From Synchiropus splendidus (Eukaryota; Chordata; Actinopteri; Syngnathiformes; Callionymidae), in assembly GCF_027744825.2 (NCBI RefSeq), contig NC_071338.1:29865501-29929500 (forward strand): DNA of 64,000 bases, given 5' to 3'. A model generated the notes under the pieces. It worked only from the letters and a program-made list of their open reading frames with translations. It ran no database searches and had not been told where the DNA came from. Both the position numbers and the translations under genes were made by a program. Below, piece after piece: positions 49,496 to 62,545 of this stretch (position 1 is its first letter; each line of letters opens with the position of its first letter).

Positions 49496-50696
49496 GTAAA
49501 GTGTAATTATTATGAACTGCAATAAATAAATAAATAAAAGGGGATTTAAGACACAGGACATGAAAGAACAGAAACCTGTTGAATGAAAATAAAGGGAACA
49601 AAATGCAACAGGACTTGAGAGTCACAACATAATGAAATAAGCATCAAAGTCCAAACGTCAATGTTTCACAGTCAGATGAATTTCTGTAATGTAAAATGAA
49701 AGATGTGACTTCATTACCTGCAGCATGAGTTAAGTTATAGTGGAAAAGTAAAAGAGTAAAAACAGTTTTACTTTGCTGCAAATGGATTTGGGGATTTAAA
49801 AGTAACAGAGAAATTATAAAACCAACAAAAGAAAAAAACTTATTTCCAGGTTCAAGACAGAATATTTCTCTATGTCAGGATAAAAGCATGAAAAGTGAGG
49901 AGCATCATTTGATTTTTGCCTCCGATATCAAAGCCCTTCGCTCTCCCCACTTTGATCTGTCTGTAGAGCAAAATAAAATTATTCTTTTGGAGGCATTTCA
50001 GACTTTGGCTTTTAACCAACCAGCCTTCCCACCATGATGCGTGCGAAACAAACATCTTTTTCATCTGTATTTACAGGAAGAGTGGTTTTTTTTTTTTTTG
50101 TTCTATTCCCACTCCGCACACAGCCAAAGGGAGCAGAAACAACTGGAGATTCGATGGAGTGATGCCAGTATAGATGTTCCAGAGATGACAGCCAGTTAGT
50201 CAGTCAGTCAGGCTGTGGAGGAAAACATTAGCAGGAGCCTTGAGAGCGTATACAATATACTGTATGATGCATGAGCCTTTGAAATGCAAAATATAAATCA
50301 AGCGCCTAAGGAGAAGAGTGAATAAGAGAAGTGGAACAGGCTGCTACGACAGATCTAACTGTAAACTCTGATTGTCATAATTTATGAGCGTTTCTCACAA
50401 AGTGTTTCTTTGCGCTGTGCTGATTGATTTATTCTTGAATGAATGCCATGGTTTTGGTTTCTCCACTAAATGTACATTAGAGAGCAGAGCAGCTAAAAAC
50501 ATCCCACTGAGATGTTCCAGGCTTGTAGCAGTCGGCTCTGCAATTTGTCATGGATTTTTCTCAATTCTGGTAAAAAAAAATCAGTCATTTTTTTCAGTTC
50601 CCTTTTTATGATACACACAAGGGTGGAATCAAAGCGGAACCCAGATATCGGAAAATGTATTTTTTTTTAGCTCTCCCCACTTCAGAAGATCTATTT
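49496..50696. other. No recognised feature
   Basis: A T run at 50084-50099; otherwise unrecognised. Confidence 0.5.
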
Positions 50697-51092
50697 TTTT
50701 CTTCTTCTTCTACCGCTTATCCAGAGTCGGGTCGCGGAGGCAGCATTCGGAGCAAGGAAGCCCAAACTTCCCGATCTGCACAAACCTCCTCCAGCTCTTC
50801 CCGGGGGAGCGTTCCCAGGCCAGACCGGAGACATCATCTCTCCAGCGAGTCCTGGGTCTTCCCCGGGGTCTCCTCCCGGTAGGACATGCCCGGAACACCT
50901 CCCCAGGGAGGCGTCCAGATCAGATGCCCGAGCCACCTCAGCTGGTTCCTCTGGATGTGGAGGAGCAGCGGCTCCACCCCGAGCTCCTCCCGGATGACCG
51001 AACTCCTCACCCTATCTCTAAGGGCCCAGCCACCCTGCGGTGGAAACTCATCTCAGCCGCTTGTATCCGTGATCTCATCCTTTCAGTCAGAG
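50697..51092 (-). mobile_element. RTE/Rex-like LINE 3' end (copy 2)
   Basis: The minus strand encodes EVFRACPTGRRPRGRPRTRW and RDDVSGLAWER in one frame, with small deletions against copy 1 (for example about 8 bp near 50808 and loss of the 'ggggcatccgg' block). It ends at a cttcttcttct tail at 50700. It is joined at 51092 to an oppositely oriented 5' piece of the same kind of element. Confidence 0.85.
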
Positions 51093-51180
51093 AACTAGGT
51101 GGCAGTCGAGGGCGGGGGACGCGACGACCTGGTTCGTGTGGACATTCTCTTGCTCTTGGAACATGGAATGTCACTTCGCT
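51093..51180 (+). mobile_element. Start of LINE endonuclease domain, inverted relative to its 3' end
   Basis: The plus strand encodes LALGTWNVTSL. This is the opening motif of the apurinic-type endonuclease of RTE-like LINEs, with the conserved Asn in TWNVTSL. It breaks off into ATTTTT sequence at about 51180. The 3' half next to it runs the other way. Confidence 0.7.
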
Positions 51181-51367
51181 ATTTTTTTCCATGAATGAAT
51201 ACATAGTTGACATTCACTCAATTAAAAACTAAGACTCATACTCTCTTTAATCCAAGATTAATTCGTAGAACCAATTCATGAAACCATAAAAAAAATATGA
51301 CATCAAACATTATGGTTTAACTTAACAGTTTACAGTTTTAATTCATCACAGGCAGAAAAGATCTACA

Positions 51368-51735
51368 GGCCCATTTATGCTCGACGTTACGTTACGATTA
51401 CTGACGGATCTTTCTGTGCGTGCTCTTCATTGTGTCCGTATTTCTGCAAAAGCTTACGGATGCGAGCCGATCGGAGCAGTGCCACCAGAAACCATGGGGA
51501 CAGTGTTGCTGTTACTACCAGATACGTAGATCTAATGAGACACAAAGAAGACATAACAATGGCGGAAACTCACCGACCTCAATGCGATATATGTATCGGC
51601 CTCACCGACCACCACCTCCTACAATGGTGACTGTCTTTTGCGCAAGAGGTACATCATCAATATGTCTTCTACAGACGCCATATTTGTTTTGGAGTTCGTT
51701 GTTGTCATAAAGTGTTGACTCTGAGCTGCTCCCCA
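51368..51735 (+). mobile_element. Dispersed repeat family E copy 1
   Basis: Matches the reverse complement of 60846-61080 over blocks such as gaaaccatgggg, cagtgttgctgttac, gatacgtag, tctaatgagacac and ttttggagtt. The left end is near tttatgctcgacgttacg. No coding capacity. Confidence 0.65.
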
Positions 51736-52305
51736 GTGGATATTTAGATGAACAGCAATATCAACATAAAGAACGTGATCTGTGACAGTAACATTGTTCG
51801 AAAAGGACGGTTCAATTTTTGAATGTAAAGGGATCATAAAGGGGGTCTCGCATTGTGTGAAAGACAGCAAACACGCTGGACCAGTCTTCTGCAAATTAAA
51901 GAGCTTACGCAGCTATCAAAAACAAGACTCGTGAGTCATAAAGTAAAGAGTGTCTATGCTTGAAAATGCTGAATTCAGTCGGACAAAACAGACTGGAGCG
52001 TTTTGAAGAAGACAGTAATCCCATGATTATCGCCAGAATTACGTTCCAGAACCCTCCCCACCCGCGATCTAGGATCCAGTCTTTCATCTCTGAACTGAAT
52101 TATAAACACGTTCTGCACTTGTTTAAGCGCATCTCAAAGTATTCCAGACACTTTCTTAACTTCCCTTAATAACAGTTTGCTGCTGCATAAATGAAATTAA
52201 ACCTTGCACAACTAAACACAGCTCAAAGATTCTCCATCGCCCGCTCTCCTCGCGGCTCAGGCTGGGAAGCGTCGGGAGAGTTTCGGAAAGTCAGGTATTT
52301 ATTAA
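51736..52305. other. No recognised feature
   Basis: Unrecognised intronic sequence leading into the 18S-like fragment. Confidence 0.5.
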
Positions 52306-52366
52306 GGTTGATCCTGCCAGTAGCATATGCCAGTCTCAGAGCTGAAGCTGCGCATGCATTTGTACA
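52306..52366 (+). pseudogene. 18S ribosomal RNA 5'-end fragment
   Basis: The first 25 bases (52306-52330, starting ggttgatcctgccag and ending gcatatgc) equal the universally conserved 5' end of eukaryotic 18S rRNA. Homology then decays over about 35 bases (gtctca, aag, aagc, atgca, tac). The rest of the gene is absent. It is a dispersed rDNA fragment, not a working gene. Confidence 0.8.
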
Positions 52367-52805
52367 AGAGAACCGAAAACGTTTCCCATTAAAACAACCA
52401 ACCATCTACAAGTGTAGCAGCAGGTTTCCAATTGAATTACTTGTTTATTGAAGTACTGCCCTTCACTTCCTTTAACATTTATTCCCTGTTTTCTGTTTAT
52501 CTTAAAGTGTCTTTGGCTTTGTAGATGAGATCTAAGGACGCGACCAGTTTAGTTGAGCAGTGTGAATCATTTGGATGGACAGTGAAATGAAGTTAGGAAA
52601 CGACGGAAATGGAACTTTATTGCTGAAAAGTACGGATTTTGCCACTTATATATACAGAGTGGAGCATTTCCTTTTATTCCCTCACCCATCATATACCGTC
52701 TTTCACGCGAGCGACAGCACAACCAGCGAGGTGGACTTGCTCGTTCTAATGTAACTTCAGCAATGTAACTGTCATTGGAACATCTGATGTTGAAACTGTT
52801 GTGTG
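52367..52805. other. No recognised feature
   Basis: Nothing recognisable; no further 18S sequence. Confidence 0.5.
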
Positions 52806-53273
52806 CAACCCATCCTCACTCCCACGGTGCAATATATTGAAAGTGACAGCGAAAGTGGACTTTTGCGTCCTATGCTGCTGCCATGGGCGTTGCATGTTGA
52901 CACGTTAGGCTCTCACATGTTCCATCATATCCTGACACCGTGGGCAGCGAGTCACGCAAAAGAAAGACGGAGGTTAGGGTCCTTGTAAGCCATAGGACGG
53001 CACTCCTTTAGGGCAACATGTAGCAATGTGTCAAATGCAATTTAAAGCCCCTGTAGCGGCTGTGCATTTCAGTCGTGGTGAGTAAGACAGAGCAAAGTAT
53101 GAGGTTATATATAGCAACACACCCACCTGGACCACCAGATGTAAATGTGTTTTTACTCCATTAAAACATGCCTCAACATGCGCCGCGGAAGGCTGCCTTT
53201 TTCGTCAGTATAGGACGCAGAAGTCCACTTTCCCAGCGTCAGTATATTATGCCGCAGGAGTGAGGATGGGTTG
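52806..53273. mobile_element. MITE family B, full copy, 468 bp
   Basis: The left arm caacccatcctcactccc then gtggacttttgcgtcctatg matches the complement of the right arm caacccatcctcactcct then gtggacttctgcgtcctata. The arms are about 75-90 bp. The interior has no coding sequence. A convincing target duplication could not be fixed. Confidence 0.8.
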
Positions 53274-55055
53274 TTGATAGCATTCTGAGACATAAGGTGA
53301 AACCATTGTCCAATGATCCAGCCAATTCTGGCCTTTTTTTTTCTTTCAGTTATTGTACTGCCAAACTAATTTTAGTTCTTTTGGGACTTCGGGACTTGCG
53401 AGTCTGAAACAGGCCGTAACAATAAAGTATTGTTGTTTGCTTGTTTGTCTGTTTGTTGTGAGAATGAGATTCTCAGCAATATTGGGAAACATGGTCCGGG
53501 AGAGAAAATCTCCAACCCCATAGTTTGGTTTCAGGGAAGGTTCATGGGATGGGAGGATGGTACTACTTTGTTGCTGCCAGCATGAACCTCTGAATAAGTT
53601 TCCGTTCATGTATTTGGACGAAGGGTTTATTTAGGTACGGCAGGTTTCTTGTCCCTGATTATTATTTCTATTTATTTATTTTGTTATTGCCTGTCTGAGC
53701 GCACATACATGGGCTGTAGGAAACTGAATTATAGATACAGAATAATGTGGCAAGAGAACACGATTTTAGTTCATATGGCCACTGAAATTCATATTTAATG
53801 TGGACACAGTGGGCTGCTGAGGACGTGGCGCCATGGCTGCACTTGAGATCTCCAAAAAACCTCCATTATGAAAGCACTCATCTCAACACAGCTTAACATA
53901 GACACAACCCTGAGAACCCTGAGAGTTGTACACAGTTAAATGCACTGTTATAAAGTCTGAGGACCAAAGTTGGTCTTATATTTCTCCCGTTCTTCACCAC
54001 ACGGCGACACTGCTCTAGCGATACTGAGAAACTGTGTCACATCATTCTTCAGCCGCATGGAAAGTTGAACAAATGTTAAAAATGCTTATTTGGCAGAATC
54101 CAAGCATATTTTCCCCAATTCTGTTAAACTTTTATCAAAATATAGGAAAGTGCTGAACTTTCTGATGAGCTGGTGACAAGTCGAAGCAGCTTAGCGAATT
54201 ATCAGGAATACAATAAGACACGGACCGATGGACCGACCTACCAACCGAGAAAGGACTTAGTTCTACTAGCTTTGGCATCCACCCCTGTAGGTGTGTGTGT
54301 CTGTGCGTCAGTTGAAAGCCGCCCTTGTGTCCAATGTCTCTCTTTCTGTGCCTTTCTGTCTCTTCTTCCCCCATGCACCGTCCTACCCACCCACCCCCAC
54401 TCCATCTTTCTCTTTTCATGTCTCTTCTTCCTTCCCTAGCGGTAGTCTTGGATTAGTTCCGTTGCCTGCCTTTCTCTCATGTTGCCCTATTTCTTCTAAC
54501 AGAATTTGGGTTTTTATACCACAAACACTGAGGATAGCCTAAGTGTGTGTGCATGCTTGGCTGTGTTAGGAGTCTCCCAGATGAGTTTCTAGAACAAGGA
54601 TTATAGGGGTTACAACAGGGCAACACCACCATGGGCAGAGCTTCAATAGAAGTGACTTGTTGATCTATTTCTTATTGCATTGTGTCGTCGAGTGTCGCTT
54701 TCTTCATTTGTTACATTCATGCAAGCTTCTCAACCAGGATTTTTTATGGATAGATAAAAAAATAAATCATTTGCAAAACATCGTCGGGATGGCAGTGGCA
54801 CAAAGTAAACCAACAAGAGTTATGGATTCTCCTGACTAGCAACATACACGGGTCTTTACACTTTTTTTATACCCTCAATCCCCTGAACCTCCTGACTGTG
54901 GCTTTGTTTGAAGTCATCTGTAATGGTACACTAGCTTTTTAAAGTAATTTTCAACCTCGAAGCACAAGGTAATTTTGATGGCTAAATTATTAAAATGCAT
55001 TGTTCAGTAATCGAGCGAGTGTAAAGAAGAATGAATGACCTTTCGATCCTCCTGA
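53274..55055. other. No recognised feature
   Basis: A pyrimidine-rich stretch spans about 54330-54450. No gene or repeat family recognised. Confidence 0.5.
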
Positions 55056-55175
55056 AACACATTCTCACTCCCATGATGCAATGTATTGATGTTGTGGAAG
55101 TGGACTTTTGCGTCCTATAACTGACACCAAAAGGCAGCCTTCAGTGTTATATGTTGACGCATTATTCCACCTTGT
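55056..55175. mobile_element. MITE family B fragment (left arm)
   Basis: Contains cacattctcactcccatgat, gtggacttttgcgtcctata and aaaaggcagccttcag, the same order as in the family B arm. A right end could lie near 55531 (ttacgccatggaagcg), but that is weak. Confidence 0.6.
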
Positions 55176-57682
55176 TCCCATAGTTGGAGCATCAAGTAAA
55201 AAAAAAAAACGACATGCTTCTTTTGTTCTGTGTTTGACAACATGTCAATTGCTATTCAGCTCTTCAAAGCTTCAGCCACAGTGACTTTAAGGAGGAGAGC
55301 CACGTAACGGGTTATAAATAGCAACTGACTTCCTATGCAATTCAGTGAAGAGAGTTGCCGAACGTCTCCCTGCACCCCGCACCCCCTGCACATGATGCTT
55401 TCCGTGCTCACCCGCACCCCGTTCCCCATTGTTCCCCACACCATTCTCCACTGAAACACCTACGTGACGACAACACAGAATGTTGCCTTTGGCGCCACAC
55501 AAACAGGCCACTATCTAAACTTCCGTTTATTACGCCATGGAAGCGTACTGCCAAATCTCATTCCACAGTTGAATTCAACTGCTAAAATATTTTATGTACA
55601 TGTTTTAACAATAGATTATATACAGTATGGACAAGATTCAGTCTGCACGGTTCAGTACAATTACGGTTTAGTCGACAAAGATTGGAGATTAGTTGGAAAA
55701 TGCCATCAATAAAATTAAGTCTGAGTAGTAGCGCAGACCGGTTATTTTAGCTGCCGCTGCTCGGTCGATACTAATTGTTGGTGAGGTTGCCACATACACT
55801 ACGGCTGACCCCTTATTTCACTTGGCTTGCTTGGGTAAGAAACATCCTTAATTTCCATCTTGATTTAGTTGCATCTGAAATACACTGGGTTCCACAGTTC
55901 ATTGAATTATTTAACATTGAAAGGAGCTCACAAGCAAAGGTATGCTAGTAGAGGCACATATATATAGAGAGAGAGAGAGGAAAGAAAGCCGACACCCTTC
56001 TGAACCTTGCCCCGCCGCTTCGTGATTTTCTCTGTCTTTATTCTACTTTTGGATCGCTCTCTGAAAATGACTCTCTTTCCATCTCTCTATGGAGAAGCTA
56101 GAACACTTCAGTGATAACCTGCGGTGCCCTATCCTCACCCTGATGCTGTCAAATGAAAGCCGATGTCTTAGTACCGAAAAGCACTTTTTCTGGTCCATTC
56201 CTGCTCCCTGTATTACACTTACAGTTTCTTGAAATGTGTTTTCAAAATATAGCAATGACACAGCGAAAGAAAAATCTGGGAACTCGATTTAGAAGTGTCA
56301 ATAAGTCAACGGCCATCCAAGCCTCGACTTGATCAAGATGAAGTCGGTCCGCGTTGGCGGGATCATCCGCTTCCTGTTAGACTGGTGCGGGCGGAAGCGC
56401 TGAAACAACCAGCCACACCCAGAATGTGTACCTGAATGGCACAGCTGACATTGTTTGTTGATCTGCTGAATCACTTATAACCTGAACCTGACAAAGCAAC
56501 GTTTTGGTCAACACATTGTTAACTGCTGCAGAGGAGGGTTTAAGGTTGCTGTGGGACACACAGAAGCACATGGCATGGCAGAGATTAAAGGGTGAGGAAG
56601 GGAAACTCACATTTCAAGCAGTCCAATCCCCATAAATCATGCTCTTTCTAATTGTAGCTCTGGATCAGAAGTGGAGGAAGCACTGTCACTGCTGTTCTAC
56701 ATAAAGAGACGGCAAAAACTTCCCTCTCTCCTGAGGCACCACTTAAAATTTGGACCATCTACAATTTTGCACACTCACACACGTATAAAAAATACATCCA
56801 TTTACCTGTGAAATTGTAGGACTTAGCGTAGCCTAGCAGAGCATTTCTGCAAATACCTCATGCGACTCGCTTCACACGGTAATCTACTGACATGAAACGA
56901 AAAGAGTTGAGATGTCAGCGGTCCCACCTGCACACCCAAAGACTCTGCATGCAGCGTAAAATAGTTGGATGAGCTGAACTCACTGAACTTGTGCATCTGT
57001 CCTAGCCCTAGCTTTAACACGCACATCCATGGTTGTGTTCTCCTGGTATTGTGATGTCCAACATTCCTTGTCTGACACTGTCTCTCATCCATGCACGACT
57101 AAACAATCGGGCCTATTTAAATCAGTGTCCAAACCTCAGATATACTGCCCTCCTGCTTCCCTGATCTCACACCTTTAGATCCGTTCGTCCCTGCCTGCAT
57201 TCTCCTCTTCACCTCTTCCAATCGCTGCCCAACTTTCACAATGACATGTCAGACAAGGAAGAATTGTTGTGGCATAAACGTAAACATATACATTTGTTGA
57301 AAGCATGGCTAATGGCCTGTTGCTCATGAATTGCCTTCTGCTACCAGCCACGGTTGTCGTTTCAAGTATGCAGTTTGGAAGTTCTCAAACACAAAACTGG
57401 AGTCATAGAATCAGCCATATGTTTTTGAAACTTCTGAGTTTCTGTGTGCCGCCTTCGTCCAGGTGTTTCCCGGATCAAATTCTGATGATTTTAAATTCAA
57501 TGAAATTTGACCTATTGCGTGTCCTTGTGTGATGGCTCAGTAAAAATACAGTTTTAACAGCAAAACTCCAATCCATGAGCAGAAAACATAAATTTGCATC
57601 ACTCATTTGAGTCACTCGAGACTGACTCATTAGGTTACAAACAAAATGAGTGGATCCATCCGCTCCCCTTTCTTGTCGTGAG
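55176..57682. other. No recognised feature
   Basis: A small TA/GA run lies at 55956-55978. Open frames in this stretch show no motif. Confidence 0.5.
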
Positions 57683-58195
57683 CAACACATCCTCACTCCC
57701 ATGGTGTAAACTATTGAGGAAGTGGAGCTCTGCGTCCTATGCTGATGTTGCGTGGGCAGCGTGCCACTCAAAAGAAAGATGGCGGTTGGGGTTAGGTAAG
57801 ACAAGGGATGGCGCTCCTTACCTGCTGTGTGTACAAGTAACATCCGACTTACGACCTGCTCGACTTACGTCAACCCGTACTTATGACCACAACCAGCAGA
57901 TACTTTTTTTTTTTTATTCAATGTCTGGCACCGCAGCACGTAGCAGCCCGGCAACGCGTACGACAGTTACGGCAGCACAGTATCCCAACATCTCACTCTC
58001 ACACAGCCATCTACCACTACAGTAGCACCTATAACCCTCGTGTCGGTTGGTCGGAACCCATCCTGGTCGTAAGTCGGATGTTACTTGTACTTGAGTAAAG
58101 AGAGCCACAAAAGTATGTTGACTCATAGGCGTCAACATATAACACAGACGGCAGCCTTTGTCAGCATATTGCGCCATGGGAGTGAGGTTGGGTTG
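57683..58195. mobile_element. MITE family B copy interrupted by a family D MITE
   Basis: The left arm caacacatcctcactcccat and the right arm catgggagtgaggttgggtt are inverted. The family D element at 57834-58087 lies inside; without it the copy would be about 259 bp. Confidence 0.8.
57834..58087. mobile_element. MITE family D copy 2, 254 bp, TA-flanked
   Basis: Its ends caagtaacatccgacttacg and cgtaagtcggatgttacttg are perfect inverted repeats, with TA on both sides (57832-57833 and 58088-58089). This points to a Tc1/mariner-type target. The interior matches 1592-1852. Confidence 0.9.
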
Positions 58196-59490
58196 GTGGA
58201 GAACACTGATGACTAAAGCTTCACATAGGTTCCTCTGCAGTGAATCATTGAGGCGCTCAATGGAGCAGGAGAATCAGCCACCACAACTGACACACATGTG
58301 GAGGTCTGCAATCTTAAAACACTGAAGTCATCAATTATATTCGACCAATAAGCACAATATGCAGTGCAACCCAAGCTGATCATTTCATTTATGCGCTCTA
58401 TGGACGGCAATGAAATGATGAAAAACCCTTGCTGTGACACTTGAGTAAACATGCACCTTTCAGTGAGGAAAATTCCCTGTGTCGGCATGACGGCTCTGAA
58501 AAGGATTGCTTACTGGTGCAGAAGTGTGGCTGTGAACTCGTGGATTTTAGTCAACACCCTCCATTTTCAAGGGTATATTTCCGTGGTGGGAATATATCAA
58601 GGAGAACCATTTCAATATTTCATTCAGCATATCCCCCTCCACTACACATGTAAATGGCTGTAGATTACTTCAAAGTACTGTGTCTCAATAAAATGAGTCA
58701 TTTATGCGCCGGTGAAACTGCATTTCCTACTCCGGGCGAACTGGCTCATCCCGACGAGACTCAGTCAGAGAGCAGACGATGTTTCCTGCGAGTGATAAAA
58801 TAAATATTTGCACACTTTTGAGATAATTTCCCAGAGTGAGTGGGATGGTTCAGAATGATCAGTGGCTGGTTGCGAGAGGCCACCACACCAGGGCAGCCCT
58901 TCTTCTCCGTGAGATTTCATCAGTCAACCCACACTGGAGTTCTGACTGTGAGCAAAAGAAACCGTGTGTCCTGCGCCTCAAGAGGATGCTCCTTCTGCAC
59001 AAAGAGACGGCTGCCAGATCAACTTGGACTCATCTCAGTCTCCACGCGGGCAGGGTTATGCACTCATATCTGATTCCCCCGCCACTGAGACAGACGCTGG
59101 CAGCAGAGAGTTTCAGGTCAACCAGCTGACCGCTAGCCTCCTGCAGCTCGGAAAATGAGGTGGGAATATTTCAAATATTGACAAAGTGTTTGTTGTAGAG
59201 GCCGTGATAAACAAACACGGAAAGAAGCACCAGCAGGCTGCTAGTCCAAAGTGACACATGTGGTGACAACCATGGGAGGAAGCCAGTGGTTCCAACCTGA
59301 TCTCAGAGAAGTCATGGCATGAGCTACAGAAAAGCTTTGTTGGAGGGTCAGACCTTTACGGAATGGAGGCCAACCCATTCTATATACTGTAAACTGAGCA
59401 TCCATTCACTGAGACTCGCGTTGTTGCAATAGTTTTACCGGCTTCCCTATTTACTTTGACAGAAAACTAGAGTTCCACAACAGCATGATG
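58196..59490. other. No recognised feature
   Basis: The stretch at 58830-59160 has above-average GC and several overlapping frames, but no motif. Confidence 0.45.
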
Positions 59491-60036
59491 GATTGAATTT
59501 TTTTTTTTTGTGATCACGATTTTGGCGGCCATGTTTAAATTGACACACTGATCGTGATTTACAGTGCTCCAGATTACGACCAAATACTTGAAGTTTTGCA
59601 ACTGAATTTGAAGACAGCCAAGTTTGCAGAGGCTCCACTTTTAACATATCACAACAGTGCTGACAGTCTGACTGAGACCCGCCGCCTTTCTGAAGCCAGC
59701 AAACATACTAGTAGCACACCGTTTCAATGGACGGTGTCAAGGACGAGTCAATTCAAATCTTGGCTCAAGTGAGTCCCAAACCAACAGTGGACACTTTGTC
59801 AAACATTGCTAGCCACATTCATGCTCGCAAATTTGCAGGCTCAACATTGCACATTTATTCCTTGGTAAATCCAGAATACTTGGGAAGTTTTATGGATTTA
59901 TTCATTTATTTCTGTTTGTTTATTTATTTCACATTTGAAGTTTGGTTTTGAATTGACTCAAAATTGTTCTTATCAATAATGTGATCATGATTATGGCATA
60001 GCTCAAAATATCATTCGGCCCAAGTTGTGCAGCCCC
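59491..60036. mobile_element. hAT-like non-autonomous element (gtgcagccc end)
   Basis: The left part has gtgatcacgattttggcgg and atcgtgattt. The right end has gtgatcatgattatgg and aagttgtgcagccc, the typical closing words of fish hAT elements. Target duplication not determined. Confidence 0.45.
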
Positions 60037-60845
60037 CAGTTTCACGCAGATTTCAGCCTTTCAGAGGTCTGAACACAAGAAAATGTGCCTTTGCTGTTGT
60101 AATCTAACCACTTAAAAGTTTCGCTGACCTTCAGTAGCAAAACTCATAGAAGTCACTGGCAGGCTGTTTTATGGCCGCCTGATCTGGAATCATTTAGTCG
60201 TGACCTTTTGACAATATCAAACAAGTTTAAGAGCCTGGAGCACTTCGGCATGTATTTTTGTGCAATTAATTACCTGCTACACCGTCAGCTCACTTGTGAG
60301 ACAAATAAAGATTCATCCCTTACACTCAATAAAACGCAGTCAGAGTCCTCGTGACTCACATTTAATGAGGTGGGACAAACAAACCGAATATTAACGGTAA
60401 AGAAGGAAATAACAATAAATTGCTAGGTGACTAACAGCAGATCCCTTCAACTTGGAGGTATTTGTTCCTGCAGCTGTTGAAACTTTGCACTATTCTAGAT
60501 CTACAGAATTGGGATTTAAAAGGTTCAATCTTTTGTCTTTTTTATGTCTTGGATTGTTGATCTACTGATGTAGCGCCCTTAAGTTTCCCAGTTTAGTTTG
60601 TAATGGAAAGACTTTTCCACTGCAAACCTGTACAACCCAGTTTTGACAGGGTGCTCCAGAACATGTTGAAAATCACTATATTGAGAGAGCACCCCGTAAC
60701 ACTGTGGGGTGCAGGACGCAGTTGGCGAAGAGGAGAGGAGTAGTTGATGCTCCCTTTACATACAGAATTGTACCCGTCCGATTCAAACCTTGTTACCTTG
60801 TCACCGATCACATACAGTACTTCCACGCATTCTTTATGTTGCTGT
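60037..60845. other. No recognised feature
   Basis: Unrecognised intronic sequence. Confidence 0.5.
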
Positions 60846-61080
60846 TCACCAATATATCCTCCAGGGGGAGCAGCACAGAGTCAAAATTCATGACAGCAAC
60901 AAACTCCAAAACCAACATGGTGACGGTGGTCGGCGAGGCTGTATATTCCCACCATGAAAATATATATCAAGACAGGAGGACGGAGAATTTCCACCATTGA
61001 TATGTTTTCTTCGTGTCTCATTAGAACTACGTATCAGGTTGTAACAGCAACACTGCCCCCCATGGTTTCCTGGAGTACTG
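60846..61080 (-). mobile_element. Dispersed repeat family E copy 2
   Basis: Reverse-complement match to 51477-51735; see copy 1. It is slightly shorter because the outer left end is missing. Confidence 0.65.
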
Positions 61081-61456
61081 GATTTTTTCATGCGATGTTG
61101 AGGGAGGGGTTGGGGGACAGTTATAATGATAAAATAATAAAATTCTGAACCAACTAGCCTGTTCAGACAGGAAAAAATAACTACCCTGAAGTCGAAAAGG
61201 TGCTTCATGGCAGGAACCCACAGAAAACATTTTAGCTTGTGACATCTTCGGTGGGACTGTTGTACTTGACCGTCACATCTACATCATCTTGCTATATCGA
61301 TGCCTTTGACGTAATCGTAAAAACGAAAGCAACAAGAGTGTTCAGAATATAGGTGCTATCATCATGATTTGTTCTTTACTTTATAACGTCCACCGAATGG
61401 TGCTCATATAAAAGGCTTCTGCATTGGTGATGGATGGCAGTGAAGCAGCCGTCATG

Positions 61457-61459
<3 letters not shown>

Positions 61460-61552
<93 letters not shown>
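61460..61552. repeat. (AT)n microsatellite, 93 bp
   Basis: About 46 uninterrupted units. Confidence 0.97.
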
Positions 61553-61553
<1 letters not shown>

Positions 61554-62541
61554 TCTTTTATATTAGACACAAACTTACTGTAAGATTATATTTCAATGTA
61601 GCTGACTCATTTATTTTGGAAAAAATCTGTAGCAAAATAAGCAACTTCATTTTTAGGAGTTGAGAAACAGAAGCGAAGACTACAACACAAGCAACACAAA
61701 GCACCGCCGAAGAAAGAGCAATATTCAGCAGGTGATCGGAAAACTGCTCAAAAGGGCCAAGCACAGGTGAGATTGCTGCAATACTTCACTTCCCTCTTGT
61801 CTCCTCACAGCAGGATTTTTGGAAAGCAGTGAACAATTTTGGTGCAGCTGTCAACTCATCTTGTGTTGAGGCCAGGAGTCAGCGCACCAGCGGTTCACAG
61901 ATCTCAGCAGAAGCTTGCTGCAGGCCAGCAATTTCCAACACACACACTCACTGGGAGTCCAAAGAGCAGGACGTGACAAACTGCCCTTTATCTTCCAAAC
62001 ATGAACCGGCCATTTTATCTTTCACCGGTCATATTTTCAGCTGAAAAAGATCATTAAAGATGATGACCCTCAGCGGATGAAATATCGCCGGCAGTTACCT
62101 CAAAATAAAGGACTGACTTAATGGGAAATATTACTGTAATAAATCAGCAGGAGACTTGCGCCATCTTTGAGAACTTATTTCACCGGGAGATAAAGTTGCA
62201 TAAAATCAACACGCCTATTCGCAGCAACAGGAATGTCAATTGGAAATTTTAATCTCTTTTATTTAAGGTTATTTTATTCCCTTCTCTCCTCAGTCCAGAT
62301 TTCTGTAGGTTGTTTTGATCTTGCAGATCAACAGTTGAATTATATGTTGTTGAAGTACGTACCTTGATTTCCTGTAACTCGCTGGTAGTTAAACTAGTCA
62401 TATTTTGTGCCATGTTAACTACTTTAGGGGTCATTTTCATAGTTAAACTCAAGCTGCATACAATAACTTGGCCAGCAATCTCTTCTCCTAGACTTAAAAA
62501 GTCACAACAGGAGAACTGTATAAAACAGTATGTTCCTTAAA

Positions 62542-62545
<4 letters not shown>
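61553..62545. other. No recognised feature
   Basis: Unrecognised intronic sequence between two AT arrays. Confidence 0.5.

Noticed and set aside
56341..56400. Possible 18S rRNA 3' end (gggatcatccgcttcc)
   Set aside because: It resembles neither strand of the conserved 18S 3' end beyond a few bases.
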